A stretch of 29,972 bases of DNA from a virus, in IMG/VR virus record IMGVR_UViG_3300033148_002226, positions 1-29,972 of that record. One strand, 5' to 3'. A program made the position numbers and the translations under genes. Below the pieces are notes generated by a model. It was not told the DNA's origin. It did no database searches and saw only the letters and a list, made by a program, of their open reading frames with translations. This document shows positions 12,681 through 20,426 of this stretch, piece by piece; the first letter of the stretch is position 1, and each line of letters starts with the position of its first letter.

Positions 12681-13138
12681 TGAGCTATGCAACTATTGAA
12701 AACGTAAAAAGTTTATTCAGGGATTTCGCGCCAAATAGTCAAGCGGCGGTTATTGATTCGGAAATCCAGGAATTTCTTGATGATGCTCACGCGATAATCA
12801 ATGCGAAGATTGGAACACTTTATTCAATGCCTATAACGGAACTCGCAAACCCAGAATCATTTAAGATTTTAAGAAGGTTAGAAACTTTTAAAGTTGCTTG
12901 TATTGTTGACGATATTTTAAATTCATATGGTGAAGCTGATAAAAAACCGATGTGGTGTCAAAAGGCGCATGAGCTTATGGATATGTTAGTTCCACCAAAA
13001 GGCAAGAACTGTAAACAGTGTGAACCTGTTATGAAATTACCTGATGCGGTTTACACTGGTATAGCTGTTCAAAAGAATCAAATTAAAATATCATCAACAA
13101 CAGGAACGATATTTAAAAAGGGACAAGATAACTGGTAA
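12680..13138 (+). CDS. Head-tail connector, DUF1320 / Mu gp36-like
   Basis: A 152-residue protein. The opening YATIENVKSLFRDF, then IDSEIQEFLDDAHAIINAKIG, LRRLETFKVACIVDDIL and the end TTGTIFKKGQDNW follow the Mu gp36 (DUF1320) adaptor. Such proteins form the ring between portal and tail. Two pairs of cysteines near the end (CKQC) are unusual and could bind a metal. The ATG overlaps the previous stop (TAATG), and the next gene starts two bases after the stop. Confidence 0.85.
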   Translation: MSYATIENVKSLFRDFAPNSQAAVIDSEIQEFLDDAHAIINAKIGTLYSMPITELANPESFKILRRLETFKVACIVDDILNSYGEADKKPMWCQKAHELMDMLVPPKGKNCKQCEPVMKLPDAVYTGIAVQKNQIKISSTTGTIFKKGQDNW

Positions 13139-13140
13139 TT

Positions 13141-13710
13141 ATGGCGAACGAATTTGATTGGACCATTTCAAATATAAAAGAATTTGATGCTGCAATTGAA
13201 AGGCTAGGTGCCGCCACAAATGATTTTAGAATACCATTCAGATTAATAGCTTCAGATTTTTACAGGTCACAAAGGAAATTATTTAAACTTCAAAGTGAAG
13301 GTTTATATAATCCTTTAGGCGGTTTTGGATATAATAAAATAGCAGCGAACGGTTTAACCAGGCGTCAAAATGCTGAAAACAGAAAAGAAAAAGAAACTGG
13401 ACACCCTTGGAATCCAATTCTATTTGGAAAAACTGGTGATTTAAGAGATTCGACACTTTCAAAAAGCCATAGATATTCGCTTTTTCATTTAGGAAAACAA
13501 AATATGGAAATAGGGACAACAGTTCCATACGGTAAATACCATCAATCAAATGGCGCCAGGTCTAAAATCCCTCAACGTCAATTTGTTTTTATTGATGGCG
13601 GTCCTGCGGATCGTTCGCAAGATTCTTCTATTAACGGAAGGCGTGAAAGATGGCTGAATATAATGAATGATCACGTAATTCAGTTAATCACTGGTGAGGT
13701 TTTAAAATGA
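13141..13710 (+). CDS. Tail completion / virion morphogenesis protein, Mu gpG-like
   Basis: A 189-residue protein. The features ILFGKTGDLRDST, then EIGTTVPYGKYHQ, then IPQRQFVFID are those of the phage virion morphogenesis family (Mu gpG, P2 S, HK97 gp10 type). The RQF motif near the end is highly typical. The protein is needed to complete the tail or to join tail to head. It stands between connector and tail terminator, as expected. The end overlaps the next ATG by four bases. Confidence 0.85.
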   Translation: MANEFDWTISNIKEFDAAIERLGAATNDFRIPFRLIASDFYRSQRKLFKLQSEGLYNPLGGFGYNKIAANGLTRRQNAENRKEKETGHPWNPILFGKTGDLRDSTLSKSHRYSLFHLGKQNMEIGTTVPYGKYHQSNGARSKIPQRQFVFIDGGPADRSQDSSINGRRERWLNIMNDHVIQLITGEVLK

Positions 13711-14210
13711 TATATGATGAAGAAATGGCATTCACAGACTTAATAAATATGTTTAAGAACGGTTTAAATGCTGAAATTGCTTGTATTAATACGCAAAAAA
13801 ATGAAATTGCTGGAAATCCTTTATATATTCCAGAAATTCCGCTTGATAAATATGTACCTACAACGTTAGGTGTGAAACAATTACTTAATTATACAGGGTT
13901 TTTTGTTGCCTATGGAATAGCTGATACGCCTATCAATTCCCAATCGGAAGCCAACTATCTTGAAGATTTTACAATCATGATAGAAGTTGCAACTTTTGAT
14001 TATGGTAACAAAGATCCTGAAATTTTGTACACTCAATTTCTAAGGTATAGAAAAGCCTTGAAAAATCTTGTTATGAAAAACCCTGAAGTACTTCGCGGTT
14101 ATGGCAAGATTAATGTTGGAAGCCTCAATCCCGCAGCTTTTCCGTATGATAGAAATAAAGTGATACTTTCAATTGGTCTTAATGTTAAAGCCTCTTTTAC
14201 GGCCAATTAA
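13707..14210 (+). CDS. Tail terminator-type protein
   Basis: A 167-residue protein between the tail completion gene and the tube gene, the place of the tail terminator in siphophages. It has an N-terminal helix (FTDLINMFKNGLNAEI), a strand region (YLEDFTIMIEVATFD), a helix (LRYRKALKNLVMKNPEVL) and a last strand (RNKVILSIGLNVKAS), the alpha-beta plan of lambda gpU-like proteins. Such a protein caps the tube at its final length and binds the head. Assigned by position and fold pattern, not by a sure motif. Confidence 0.68.
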   Translation: MIYDEEMAFTDLINMFKNGLNAEIACINTQKNEIAGNPLYIPEIPLDKYVPTTLGVKQLLNYTGFFVAYGIADTPINSQSEANYLEDFTIMIEVATFDYGNKDPEILYTQFLRYRKALKNLVMKNPEVLRGYGKINVGSLNPAAFPYDRNKVILSIGLNVKASFTAN

Positions 14211-14222
14211 AAAGGAAGGAAA

Positions 14223-14399
14223 ATGAAAGAAGAAAAGAAAACTGAAAAAGTAAAAACAAAAAAGGTTGCTTCAAAGCTTATTGCTTTAAAAGATTTCAAA
14301 TTTAAGCATGGTAAAAAAGTGTATGAAATCAAGAAAGGTGATGAAGTTAAAGTTCCTGAAATGTTTTTACAAAACTTAAAAACAGAAAAAGTAATTTAA
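14223..14399 (+). CDS. Small basic hypothetical protein (58 aa)
   Basis: A 58-residue, Lys-rich protein with AAGGAAGG before the ATG. After a charged start (KEEKKTEKVKTKK) comes SKLIALKDFKFKHG and VYEIKKGDEVKVPEMFLQNL. This 'k..fk.g...y.i..Gd.v.vp..f...L' pattern resembles the small proteins found near capsid and tail tube genes in many phages, including that at 9606-9815. Role unknown; it is likely expressed together with the tube protein, whose ribosome binding site follows it. Confidence 0.65.
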   Translation: MKEEKKTEKVKTKKVASKLIALKDFKFKHGKKVYEIKKGDEVKVPEMFLQNLKTEKVI

Positions 14400-14414
14400 T
14401 AAGGAAGGTTTATT

Positions 14415-15320
14415 ATGAGTTTTGGTTACAATAGAATCAATTACGGAATCCATTCAATTTGTCCTTTTAGAATTTCTGATGGTAAGCCATACGGAATTTT
14501 AAAGGTTCTAGGCGGTGGAACAATGACACTATCAAGTGACTTTGAAGAAATGTTTGGTGGTTCAAACAAATTTGCATGGGCCGTTGAAGCAAAAACAATT
14601 TCAAGTGAATGGACGGCAACTGTTAAAACAATGCCTGATTTCATGTTTGAATTATTTTTAGGTGCAACGGTAACAACTGAAGCAGCAAGCGCAACTGGAA
14701 CAGTTGGTGATTTTGCAAACGTGAACAACGCTTCAGTTTTTGAAGCTGCAACAGGTATTGCAACAGTTACTGCAAAGGCTTCTGGTGAAGCAGATCTTAA
14801 AGATGGTATCTATATTGTGGAAGCTGTTTCAGCAACTACTGTTGATATTTATGCTTTAACTGATCTTGAATTTAATAAAGTTGGCGCTGCTAACACTTTA
14901 AGCTATCAAGATGAAGCACTTAAAATAAATGATACTCCAATCGCAATCACTAGTGGTGCAGCGGTTGAAATCGTTGGTTTAGGTGTTGAATTAACAGGTG
15001 GTTCAGGAACTATTGGTCTAACTGTTGGTGATACGGCAAGATTTTCAGTAAGATCTGCGCATTCAGGTGTTTCAACAATTGACATTGGTTCAAGTTCAAC
15101 AATTTTTCCTGAACATAGACAACTATGTTTATCTCAAAAGCGTGCCAACGGTGATACTTTTGAAATGGAATTATATAAAGTTGTTGGCTCTGGAATGCCA
15201 ATCCCTTTTGAAGAAGGTGCATTTGCAATTCCTGAACTAAGCATGAAACTCGTACAAGATCCATGTAAAGATAAAGTTGCAACAATTAGAGCGAAAAGAG
15301 GTGTTTCATCTCTTTGTTAA
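14415..15320 (+). CDS. Major tail tube protein
   Basis: A 301-residue protein. The first part (MSFGYNRINYGIHSICPFRI, LSSDFEEMFGGSNKFAWAVE, EWTATVKTMPDFMFELFLG) is that of a tube protein of the siphophage/Mu-related type. The middle holds an Ala/Thr/Val-rich insertion of 100 residues (ATVTTEAASATGTVGDF to AALTL-like strands) that may form an extra domain on the tube surface. The end returns to the core (FEMELYKVVGSGMPIPFEEGA, PELSMKLVQDP). No sheath gene is present, so the tail should be non-contractile. A strong terminator follows, consistent with high expression. Confidence 0.85.
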   Translation: MSFGYNRINYGIHSICPFRISDGKPYGILKVLGGGTMTLSSDFEEMFGGSNKFAWAVEAKTISSEWTATVKTMPDFMFELFLGATVTTEAASATGTVGDFANVNNASVFEAATGIATVTAKASGEADLKDGIYIVEAVSATTVDIYALTDLEFNKVGAANTLSYQDEALKINDTPIAITSGAAVEIVGLGVELTGGSGTIGLTVGDTARFSVRSAHSGVSTIDIGSSSTIFPEHRQLCLSQKRANGDTFEMELYKVVGSGMPIPFEEGAFAIPELSMKLVQDPCKDKVATIRAKRGVSSLC

Positions 15321-15352
15321 TCAAGGATGATTGACATTTGTACACTCCAAGG

Positions 15353-15377
15353 GGCGGGATTAATTTCCCGCCTTTTT
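15353..15377. terminator. Strong terminator between tube gene and leftward operon
   Basis: GGCGGGA (15353-15359), loop TTAATT, TCCCGCC (15366-15372), then five T on the plus strand. On the minus strand the stem is followed by fewer T. It lies between the convergent genes ending at 15320 and 15379, so it probably serves the tail gene and may also stop the leftward operon. Confidence 0.9.
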
Positions 15378-15378
15378 G

Positions 15379-15549
15379 TTATTCTTCTAAATCTTCACCT
15401 TCAGGAATACAATTAATTGCAGCGTATCTTATCCAGGCGCTTATATTTCCGTTGGTGTACAACATCGCCTTCTGATGAATCTTATTATATTCTTCAGTTG
15501 ATATTTTTAAATTAATCCTTTCATCTTTGTTTTCTTTTATAATTTGCAT
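15379..15549 (-). CDS. Ribbon-helix-helix regulator-like protein (56 aa)
   Basis: A 56-residue protein. The segment ERINLKISTEEYNKIHQKAM, a turn at YTNGNIS, and AWIRYAAINCIPEG follows the ribbon-helix-helix plan: a strand with alternating residues (INLKIS) that enters the DNA groove, then two helices joined by a short turn with the typical 'sisaWiR.a' second helix. It would bind as a dimer to palindromes; a perfect inverted repeat lies at its own promoter (15995-16017), so autoregulation is likely. It is the last gene of a three-gene leftward operon, overlapping the upstream gene by 13 bases. Confidence 0.72.
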   Translation of the reverse strand: MQIIKENKDERINLKISTEEYNKIHQKAMLYTNGNISAWIRYAAINCIPEGEDLEE

Positions 15550-15755
15550 AACTTCCCTCTAACTAATTTTATAAGAAACTCAATTGATTCTTCATCTTTT
15601 TTACAGAAACCATCTATTAAAGCTTTTTCAAAAACTTCCACGTTTTCACGCTCCGCAATCTTTTCCAGGTTGACCGCTATGAAAAGGGAATCAATGTCCA
15701 ATTGGTTTAAAGTCTTTCTTCTTAAATCATTTCTTAATAAATCTAAAACGCTCAT
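15537..15755 (-). CDS. Small helical hypothetical protein (72 aa)
   Basis: A 72-residue protein starting MSVLDLLRNDLRRKTLNQLD; this start has AAAGGGG at good distance. A start nine codons upstream would overlap the previous gene and lacks such a site. It appears all-helical: IDSLFIAVNLEKIAERENV, VEVFEKALIDGFCKKDEE, SIEFLIKLVRGKLCKL. No family is recognised. It lies between an unknown gene and the ribbon-helix-helix gene and may be the partner of either. No membrane segment is visible. Confidence 0.6.
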   Translation of the reverse strand: MSVLDLLRNDLRRKTLNQLDIDSLFIAVNLEKIAERENVEVFEKALIDGFCKKDEESIEFLIKLVRGKLCKL

Positions 15756-15771
15756 ATATTTCCCCTTTGGT

Positions 15772-15963
15772 TTAATAATCATAATCTTCAGAATCTTTTT
15801 CCCATTGCTTTAATTTTTCTTCAGCTTTAATAAGTTCTTTTTCTTCTATAAGTTTATCAGTTGTAACCTGGCAAAATTCTTTTCCACTTTTACAAATATA
15901 GTGATCATCTCTAATCTGATATAAAAGCTCTAATGAAATATATTTGCTAGGTTCTACAGTCAT
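15772..15963 (-). CDS. Small charged hypothetical protein (63 aa)
   Basis: A 63-residue protein starting MTVEPSKYISLELLYQIRDD. The start has AAAGGGAT three bases upstream; an earlier in-frame ATG would place the promoter's -10 box inside the gene and was rejected. The C-terminal half is a charged helix (KLIEEKELIKAEEKLKQWEK). It is the first gene of the leftward operon. Function not recognised. The region between its start and the promoter is short, so the leader has about 15 bases. Confidence 0.58.
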   Translation of the reverse strand: MTVEPSKYISLELLYQIRDDHYICKSGKEFCQVTTDKLIEEKELIKAEEKLKQWEKDSEDYDY

Positions 15964-15984
15964 ACAATCCCTTTGGTTAAAAAG

Positions 15985-16017
15985 ATTATAACACGGTATG
16001 TAATAAAAGTACATACC
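15985..16017 (-). promoter_or_regulatory. Leftward promoter with perfect inverted-repeat operator
   Basis: TATAAT on the minus strand (15990-15985) gives a perfect -10 box; the -35 region is weak (TGTACT at 17 bases). Overlapping that region are GGTATGTA (15995-16002) and TACATACC (16010-16017), perfect 8-base arms with a 7-base centre. The position is that of an operator. The ribbon-helix-helix protein of this operon is the obvious candidate ligand. The same TACATAC core occurs in the repeats at 2728-2837. Confidence 0.68.
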
Positions 16018-16045
16018 TTTTTTAAGTATTAATTATTTTTTATTT

Positions 16046-16106
16046 TTGACAGTTAATAGTGTTTAATACTGTTTAAAAGTTATACAATTATGAGTATGGG
16101 GCGATT
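16046..16106 (+). promoter_or_regulatory. Possible rightward tail-operon promoter with 10-bp direct repeats
   Basis: TTGACA at 16046-16051 is a perfect -35 box, but no good -10 lies 17 bases behind it. TATACA at 16081-16086 could be the -10 of a second arrangement. Between them TTAATAGTGT (16053-16062), TTAATACTGT (16063-16072) and the weaker TTAAAAGTTA follow at exactly one helical turn, suggesting an activator site on one DNA face. GGGG at 16098-16101 serves the gene at 16107. Confidence 0.4.
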
Positions 16107-16790
16107 ATGAATTTTACACCTGAAGATTTTAAACCAATGAATCCTGTTCTAAGGATAGGGAATCAGGACGTGGAACTCTCAGTTTTAACACTTTCAAAGA
16201 TGGTTAAGTTTAAAGAAAAGTACGGTGAACTTTCTGATGTATATTCCAAAATAAAAATTGATCCAATGGAATTGATTGAAATTGTTTGGTTACTTGTAAA
16301 AGATAGAAACCTTTTCAATCATAATTTTAAAACGTTTAAGAATAAATATTTAAGCGTTGACACGGTTAAAATTTCTATTGCTGCAATGGAATGCCTTAAT
16401 GACTGCGTAACTAAATCAATGCCAAAGGTTATTAATAAAAAACGCTCTGAAGATATAAACAAAATAAAGGGATCGCAAACGGATGAAAAGCCTTGTTATG
16501 CCAGGTATTACGACAACATAGCAAAAAGATATGGAACATCTTTGGATGCCTTTTATGAATTAACATTGCGACAAATATCAGCGATCTTAAAAACAATCAA
16601 TGATCAGGCTTATGACGAACTGGCAACACAAGCGGCGTTGCAAGGTAAGGAACTGAAACCGCGAATGTCTTTTATGGATATTTCAGAAGAAGAAGAACAA
16701 GAACAGGACGATGATGCGAAGGCATTGTTCGACAGGATACAAAAAGAATATGAAGAAAATCAGAAAAACAAGGATGCTTTAAATGGCTGA
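16107..16790 (+). CDS. Tail assembly chaperone
   Basis: A 227-residue protein directly before the tape measure gene, which it overlaps by eight bases. The first 120 residues (FTPEDFKPMNPVLRIGNQDV, LSKMVKFKEKYGELSD, helix-rich middle) resemble lambda gpG-type chaperones; the part YGTSLDAFYELTLRQISAILK and LATQAALQGKELKP resembles the second chaperone module (gpT-like). Here both are in one continuous frame, so no frameshift is needed. The end is acidic (EEEEQEQDDD). It would coat the tape measure protein until the tube is polymerised. Confidence 0.75.
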   Translation: MNFTPEDFKPMNPVLRIGNQDVELSVLTLSKMVKFKEKYGELSDVYSKIKIDPMELIEIVWLLVKDRNLFNHNFKTFKNKYLSVDTVKISIAAMECLNDCVTKSMPKVINKKRSEDINKIKGSQTDEKPCYARYYDNIAKRYGTSLDAFYELTLRQISAILKTINDQAYDELATQAALQGKELKPRMSFMDISEEEEQEQDDDAKALFDRIQKEYEENQKNKDALNG

Positions 16791-19593
16791 TAATAGTTTA
16801 ACAATTAAAATTAATGGTTCGGCAAAAGATTTTTTGTTTGAACTTGATAAGGTTCAAAAGAAAACACGTGAAACCGAAAAGATTTTAAAAGCCACAGGAA
16901 AAGCAGCGGCCGTTGCGTTTGCTGGTTTTGCAGCTTCCATTGCTGTTGTGACCAAAGCATTTATAGATTATGAAACCGCTTTGGTTGGTGTTGGAAAGAC
17001 AACAAATATTGAAGGTAAAAAATTAGAAGAATTTGGAAAGCAGTTCCAAAAGTTATCACAGGAAATTCCAGTTTCAACAAATGAGTTATTGGGAATCGCA
17101 CAAGCCGCTGGACAATTGGGCGTAACTGGTGAAAAGAACCTGGTAAAGTTCACAAAAACGATCGCCAAATTAGGTGTCGCAACGGATCTTTCTGGTGAAC
17201 AAGCGGCAACACAATTAACAAGAATATTAAACGTAACCAATGAAGGCATTGAAACAATCGACACCTTTGGTTCAGTTATCGTTGCTTTAGGAAATAACTT
17301 TGCAGCAACGGAATCTGAAATTGTTAAAGTGACAAATGAAGTTGCTAGATCAACCGCGGTTTTCGGTGTTAGTTCTGCGCAAGCCGCTGGACTTGCAACA
17401 GCTTTAAAATCTGTTGGTATTCAAGCCCAATTAGGTGGTTCGGTTGTTGGTAAATCATTTCTAAAGATCCAAAAAGCAATTGACGGTGGTGGTAAGAAAT
17501 TACAACTTATTTCACAGTTAACAGGTATAGCGGGTAAAGATCTTAAGAAAACTTTTGAAGAAGATGCAACTGGAACTTTTCAAAAGTTTGTTGAAGGGCT
17601 TGGAAATTTAGAAGGCGGAACATCTGCTGTTTTTACTCAACTTGAGGCGCTAGGTTTAAAGGGTGAAGAAGTTAACAAAGTTCTTCCAGTTCTTGCTAAA
17701 AATTCCCAATTGGTTGGTAAGGCTTTAAATTTAGCAGCTGAAGAAACAAAAAATGCAACAGCTTTAAATGCTGAAGCTGAAAAAGCTTATGCAACTTTGG
17801 GAAGTGAAAAACAAAAATTAATTAATACTGCCACAAATTTAGCGGTTCTGATAGGTAAAGAACTGGCGCCAACTATAAAAGCAATAATTGTTGATACAAG
17901 AAAATTCCTTCAAAGGGTGTCCGAACTTGATAAAGGTTTAGTTCAGCAAATCGCCACGTTCCTAAAATGGGGCGCGATTATATCCAGTGTTGTTGCTGGA
18001 ATTGCGGCATTTGGTTTGGCGGCAATCAAGATTTCAGGAATCATAGGTGCTTTAATAACAACATTCACTGGCGCAACACTGGCGGCAGGAACGTTTTGGG
18101 CGGCGGTAACAGGACCAATTGGAATTGCGGTTGCAGGGATCGTTGCGCTTGGTGCAGGTGTTGGTTTTTTATATGAGAAATTAAGAGGTGACGGTAATGA
18201 AGGAAAGACACTTGACCAAATAACAGACAAGCTTGAAAAGGTAAGGAAGAAACGTGAACAGATAGCAAATCAACCAGATGTTGGTTTTGTAAAAAATGAA
18301 AAACAGTTAAAAGATTTAGATGATCAAATAAAAAAGCTGGAAGAATTAAGAAAACAAAAATTAAAAACCGCCAATTTAGAATCTGATGGATCAATATTAT
18401 TTAGACCTGAAGCAGATAAAGGTGTGAATCTAGGCGCTTCAGCTTTTGGACTTCCTGAACAAGTTGAATTCCCTTTAAGACCTGTTGAAGAAACACCTGA
18501 AGTGGATAAAGCCGCTGAAGCTGAAAAGAGAAAACAAATAAAAATTGCAGCGGCCGTTGATGAAGCTGCACAAAAAAGAATTGAAAAACAAAAACAACTG
18601 AATGCTGAACTGTTAGCGTTACAAGCTGCAAGTGATGGCGAAGTCCTGGAAGTTGATAAAAAGAACGCAGTTAGGCGCCAGGAAATTGAAAACGAATTTG
18701 CCGCTGCTAGGAGAATTAAAAACGCTGAAGAACGTGAACTTGCTATTGCAAATCTTCAACTTAAACACCAGCAAGAACTTGATGAAATCGCCGCCCTTGA
18801 TGCAACCAAAGATGAAAGGCAACAAGCGGCAAATGAAAGACGTGTGGAGCTTAACAAAGCTCTACGTGATTTGGAAGTTGAACAAAGAGAACTTTTCACT
18901 GAAGAAGATTTTGCAGCTTTAGAAGAAAAGATCCTTTTGGAAGAAGAAATTATTCAAGCCCAGGCGCAAAAAGAAGCCGATAGAAAAATCGAAGAAAGAA
19001 ATAAGTTCCTGGAAGATGAAATTACATTAGGAACAAATCTTGCCAAAGCTAAAGCGATTTTCAGGACTGAAGAACTTAAAGGTGTTAAAAGCGCGAACAA
19101 TCAGTTGATAGCTTTAACACAATCTAAAAATGATACACTTAAAGGAATTGGAAAAGCTGCGGCAAGTGTTAACGCTGCAATCGCAACTGGTGAAGGTGCT
19201 ATAAAAGCTTATACTTCTTTGGCGGGTATTCCTATTGTTGGACCTGCTTTAGGTGCAGCGGCGGCGGGTGCTTTAATCGCCTTTGGAGTAGAACAGCAAG
19301 GTAAAATTCTTGCCGCAAATACTGGTGGTTTAGTTCCAAGTAATTTAGGACGCGCGGGGGTTGATTCGGTTCCTGCTTCTTTAACACCTGGTGAAGTTGT
19401 TGTTCCAACGCAAAATTTTGATGAACTTATTAATTCAACAGCGGCAAGCCGTGGATTCACAAACCCTGATGAAGAAGGAACAGGAAGCCAGGGTGGAATG
19501 GTAACAGTTGCGCTTGAACCAAAAGGCGATTTCATAGACTTTATTGAACAGAAAATTGTGGAAGCAAGAATACAAAATACAGGAATATTATAA
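16783..19593 (+). CDS. Tape measure protein
   Basis: The largest gene, 936 residues. The N-terminal third has the TP901-type tape measure pattern: FIDYETALVGVGKTTNIEGKK, SQEIPVSTNELLGIAQAAGQLG, FAATESEIVKVTNEVARS and ATALKSVGIQAQLGG. Residues about 386-466 form several hydrophobic segments that could insert into the host membrane during DNA entry. A long charged coiled coil follows at about 470-780 (many EEK/QAA repeats), then a second hydrophobic patch near 813-836 and LTPGEVVVPTQNFDEL near the C-terminus, typical of the end that meets the distal tail. Length should set tail length. Confidence 0.92.
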   Translation: MADNSLTIKINGSAKDFLFELDKVQKKTRETEKILKATGKAAAVAFAGFAASIAVVTKAFIDYETALVGVGKTTNIEGKKLEEFGKQFQKLSQEIPVSTNELLGIAQAAGQLGVTGEKNLVKFTKTIAKLGVATDLSGEQAATQLTRILNVTNEGIETIDTFGSVIVALGNNFAATESEIVKVTNEVARSTAVFGVSSAQAAGLATALKSVGIQAQLGGSVVGKSFLKIQKAIDGGGKKLQLISQLTGIAGKDLKKTFEEDATGTFQKFVEGLGNLEGGTSAVFTQLEALGLKGEEVNKVLPVLAKNSQLVGKALNLAAEETKNATALNAEAEKAYATLGSEKQKLINTATNLAVLIGKELAPTIKAIIVDTRKFLQRVSELDKGLVQQIATFLKWGAIISSVVAGIAAFGLAAIKISGIIGALITTFTGATLAAGTFWAAVTGPIGIAVAGIVALGAGVGFLYEKLRGDGNEGKTLDQITDKLEKVRKKREQIANQPDVGFVKNEKQLKDLDDQIKKLEELRKQKLKTANLESDGSILFRPEADKGVNLGASAFGLPEQVEFPLRPVEETPEVDKAAEAEKRKQIKIAAAVDEAAQKRIEKQKQLNAELLALQAASDGEVLEVDKKNAVRRQEIENEFAAARRIKNAEERELAIANLQLKHQQELDEIAALDATKDERQQAANERRVELNKALRDLEVEQRELFTEEDFAALEEKILLEEEIIQAQAQKEADRKIEERNKFLEDEITLGTNLAKAKAIFRTEELKGVKSANNQLIALTQSKNDTLKGIGKAAASVNAAIATGEGAIKAYTSLAGIPIVGPALGAAAAGALIAFGVEQQGKILAANTGGLVPSNLGRAGVDSVPASLTPGEVVVPTQNFDELINSTAASRGFTNPDEEGTGSQGGMVTVALEPKGDFIDFIEQKIVEARIQNTGIL

Positions 19594-20426
19594 TGGCAAC
19601 GTGTAGCACAGGACAAATAAAATTTTTCAGAAAAAATCATATTGACTTGGATCGTCCAAATCCTGAATTGACTGTCACTGATTTGGTAGCGATCAACAAC
19701 GGGCAAGCGGCAACAAAGTTTTTAAGAAATAGAGATAATAACAGCGGTTGGCGAACAACAGATTCAACCGATGCTGCTAACACCGAATTACTTATTGACT
19801 TAAAAGATTACCAGGACATTACTGATGTGATGCTTATAAAGCACAACTTTAAAGATTTTTTAGTTGAATATTACGATGTTAGTTCAGCAATGTTTTTAAC
19901 TTATGAAAACGTTGTTGGAAATACCAAAACAACAAATGTATTGAACAAAGAAACCGCAATCAATACAAATCAAATTAAAATCACGATAACAGCAACAATG
20001 CAAACCGATGAAGATAAGTCAATGCGTCAATTGATAATCACTGAAAAGTTTGGCGCAGGACAACTTGAATCTTTTCCAGTTATTAAGAATCCAAAATCAT
20101 CATTAAATAAAAAAGTGAATAAGTTATTAGGTGGAAGGGTGAACGTTGTTGAAACAAGAGGTTCCTATTCTGCTTCTTTAAATGTAAAATTTTTAAGAAT
20201 TGATCAAGATTTAGAAATGATTGAATGTATCTTTTGGAATCGTGAAGGTGTTTTAATGCTTTTATCTGGTGGTAATGAAGATCAATTCTTCAGTAAAAGA
20301 ATAGGTTATAGGGATGAAGATATTGTTCTAGTACGTCCAACAAATGAACTAGAACTTCCATATAATGCAGGTGTTTATACTAATGGGATTAAGATCAAAA
20401 TGAATGTTCAAGAGGTGGTTTTTTAA
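19593..20426 (+). CDS. Distal tail-type protein with discoidin-like segment
   Basis: A 277-residue protein starting one base before the end of the tape measure gene. It takes the place of a distal tail or tip protein. The part GWRTTDSTDAANTELLIDLKD, then ITDVMLIKHNFKDFLVEYYD follows the pattern of F5/8-type (discoidin) carbohydrate-binding folds: a conserved W, an 'l.iDLg...' strand and a 'v.i..hN' strand. The second half (VNVVETRGSYSASLNVKFLR and ECIFWNREGVLMLLSGG) looks like a tail-ring fold. It may bind sugar or only have the shape. Assigned by position plus pattern. Confidence 0.65.
   Translation: MATCSTGQIKFFRKNHIDLDRPNPELTVTDLVAINNGQAATKFLRNRDNNSGWRTTDSTDAANTELLIDLKDYQDITDVMLIKHNFKDFLVEYYDVSSAMFLTYENVVGNTKTTNVLNKETAINTNQIKITITATMQTDEDKSMRQLIITEKFGAGQLESFPVIKNPKSSLNKKVNKLLGGRVNVVETRGSYSASLNVKFLRIDQDLEMIECIFWNREGVLMLLSGGNEDQFFSKRIGYRDEDIVLVRPTNELELPYNAGVYTNGIKIKMNVQEVVF

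Noticed and set aside
16430-16460. Programmed frameshift at an A-run (AAAAAAC) in the tail chaperone gene
   Set aside because: The heptamer is not in the phase needed for -1 slippage and the frame already continues through both chaperone-like parts.
17943-18394. Minus-strand frames opposite the tape measure gene
   Set aside because: Composition mirrors the forward gene, no start signals, and they lie opposite a long clear coding region.
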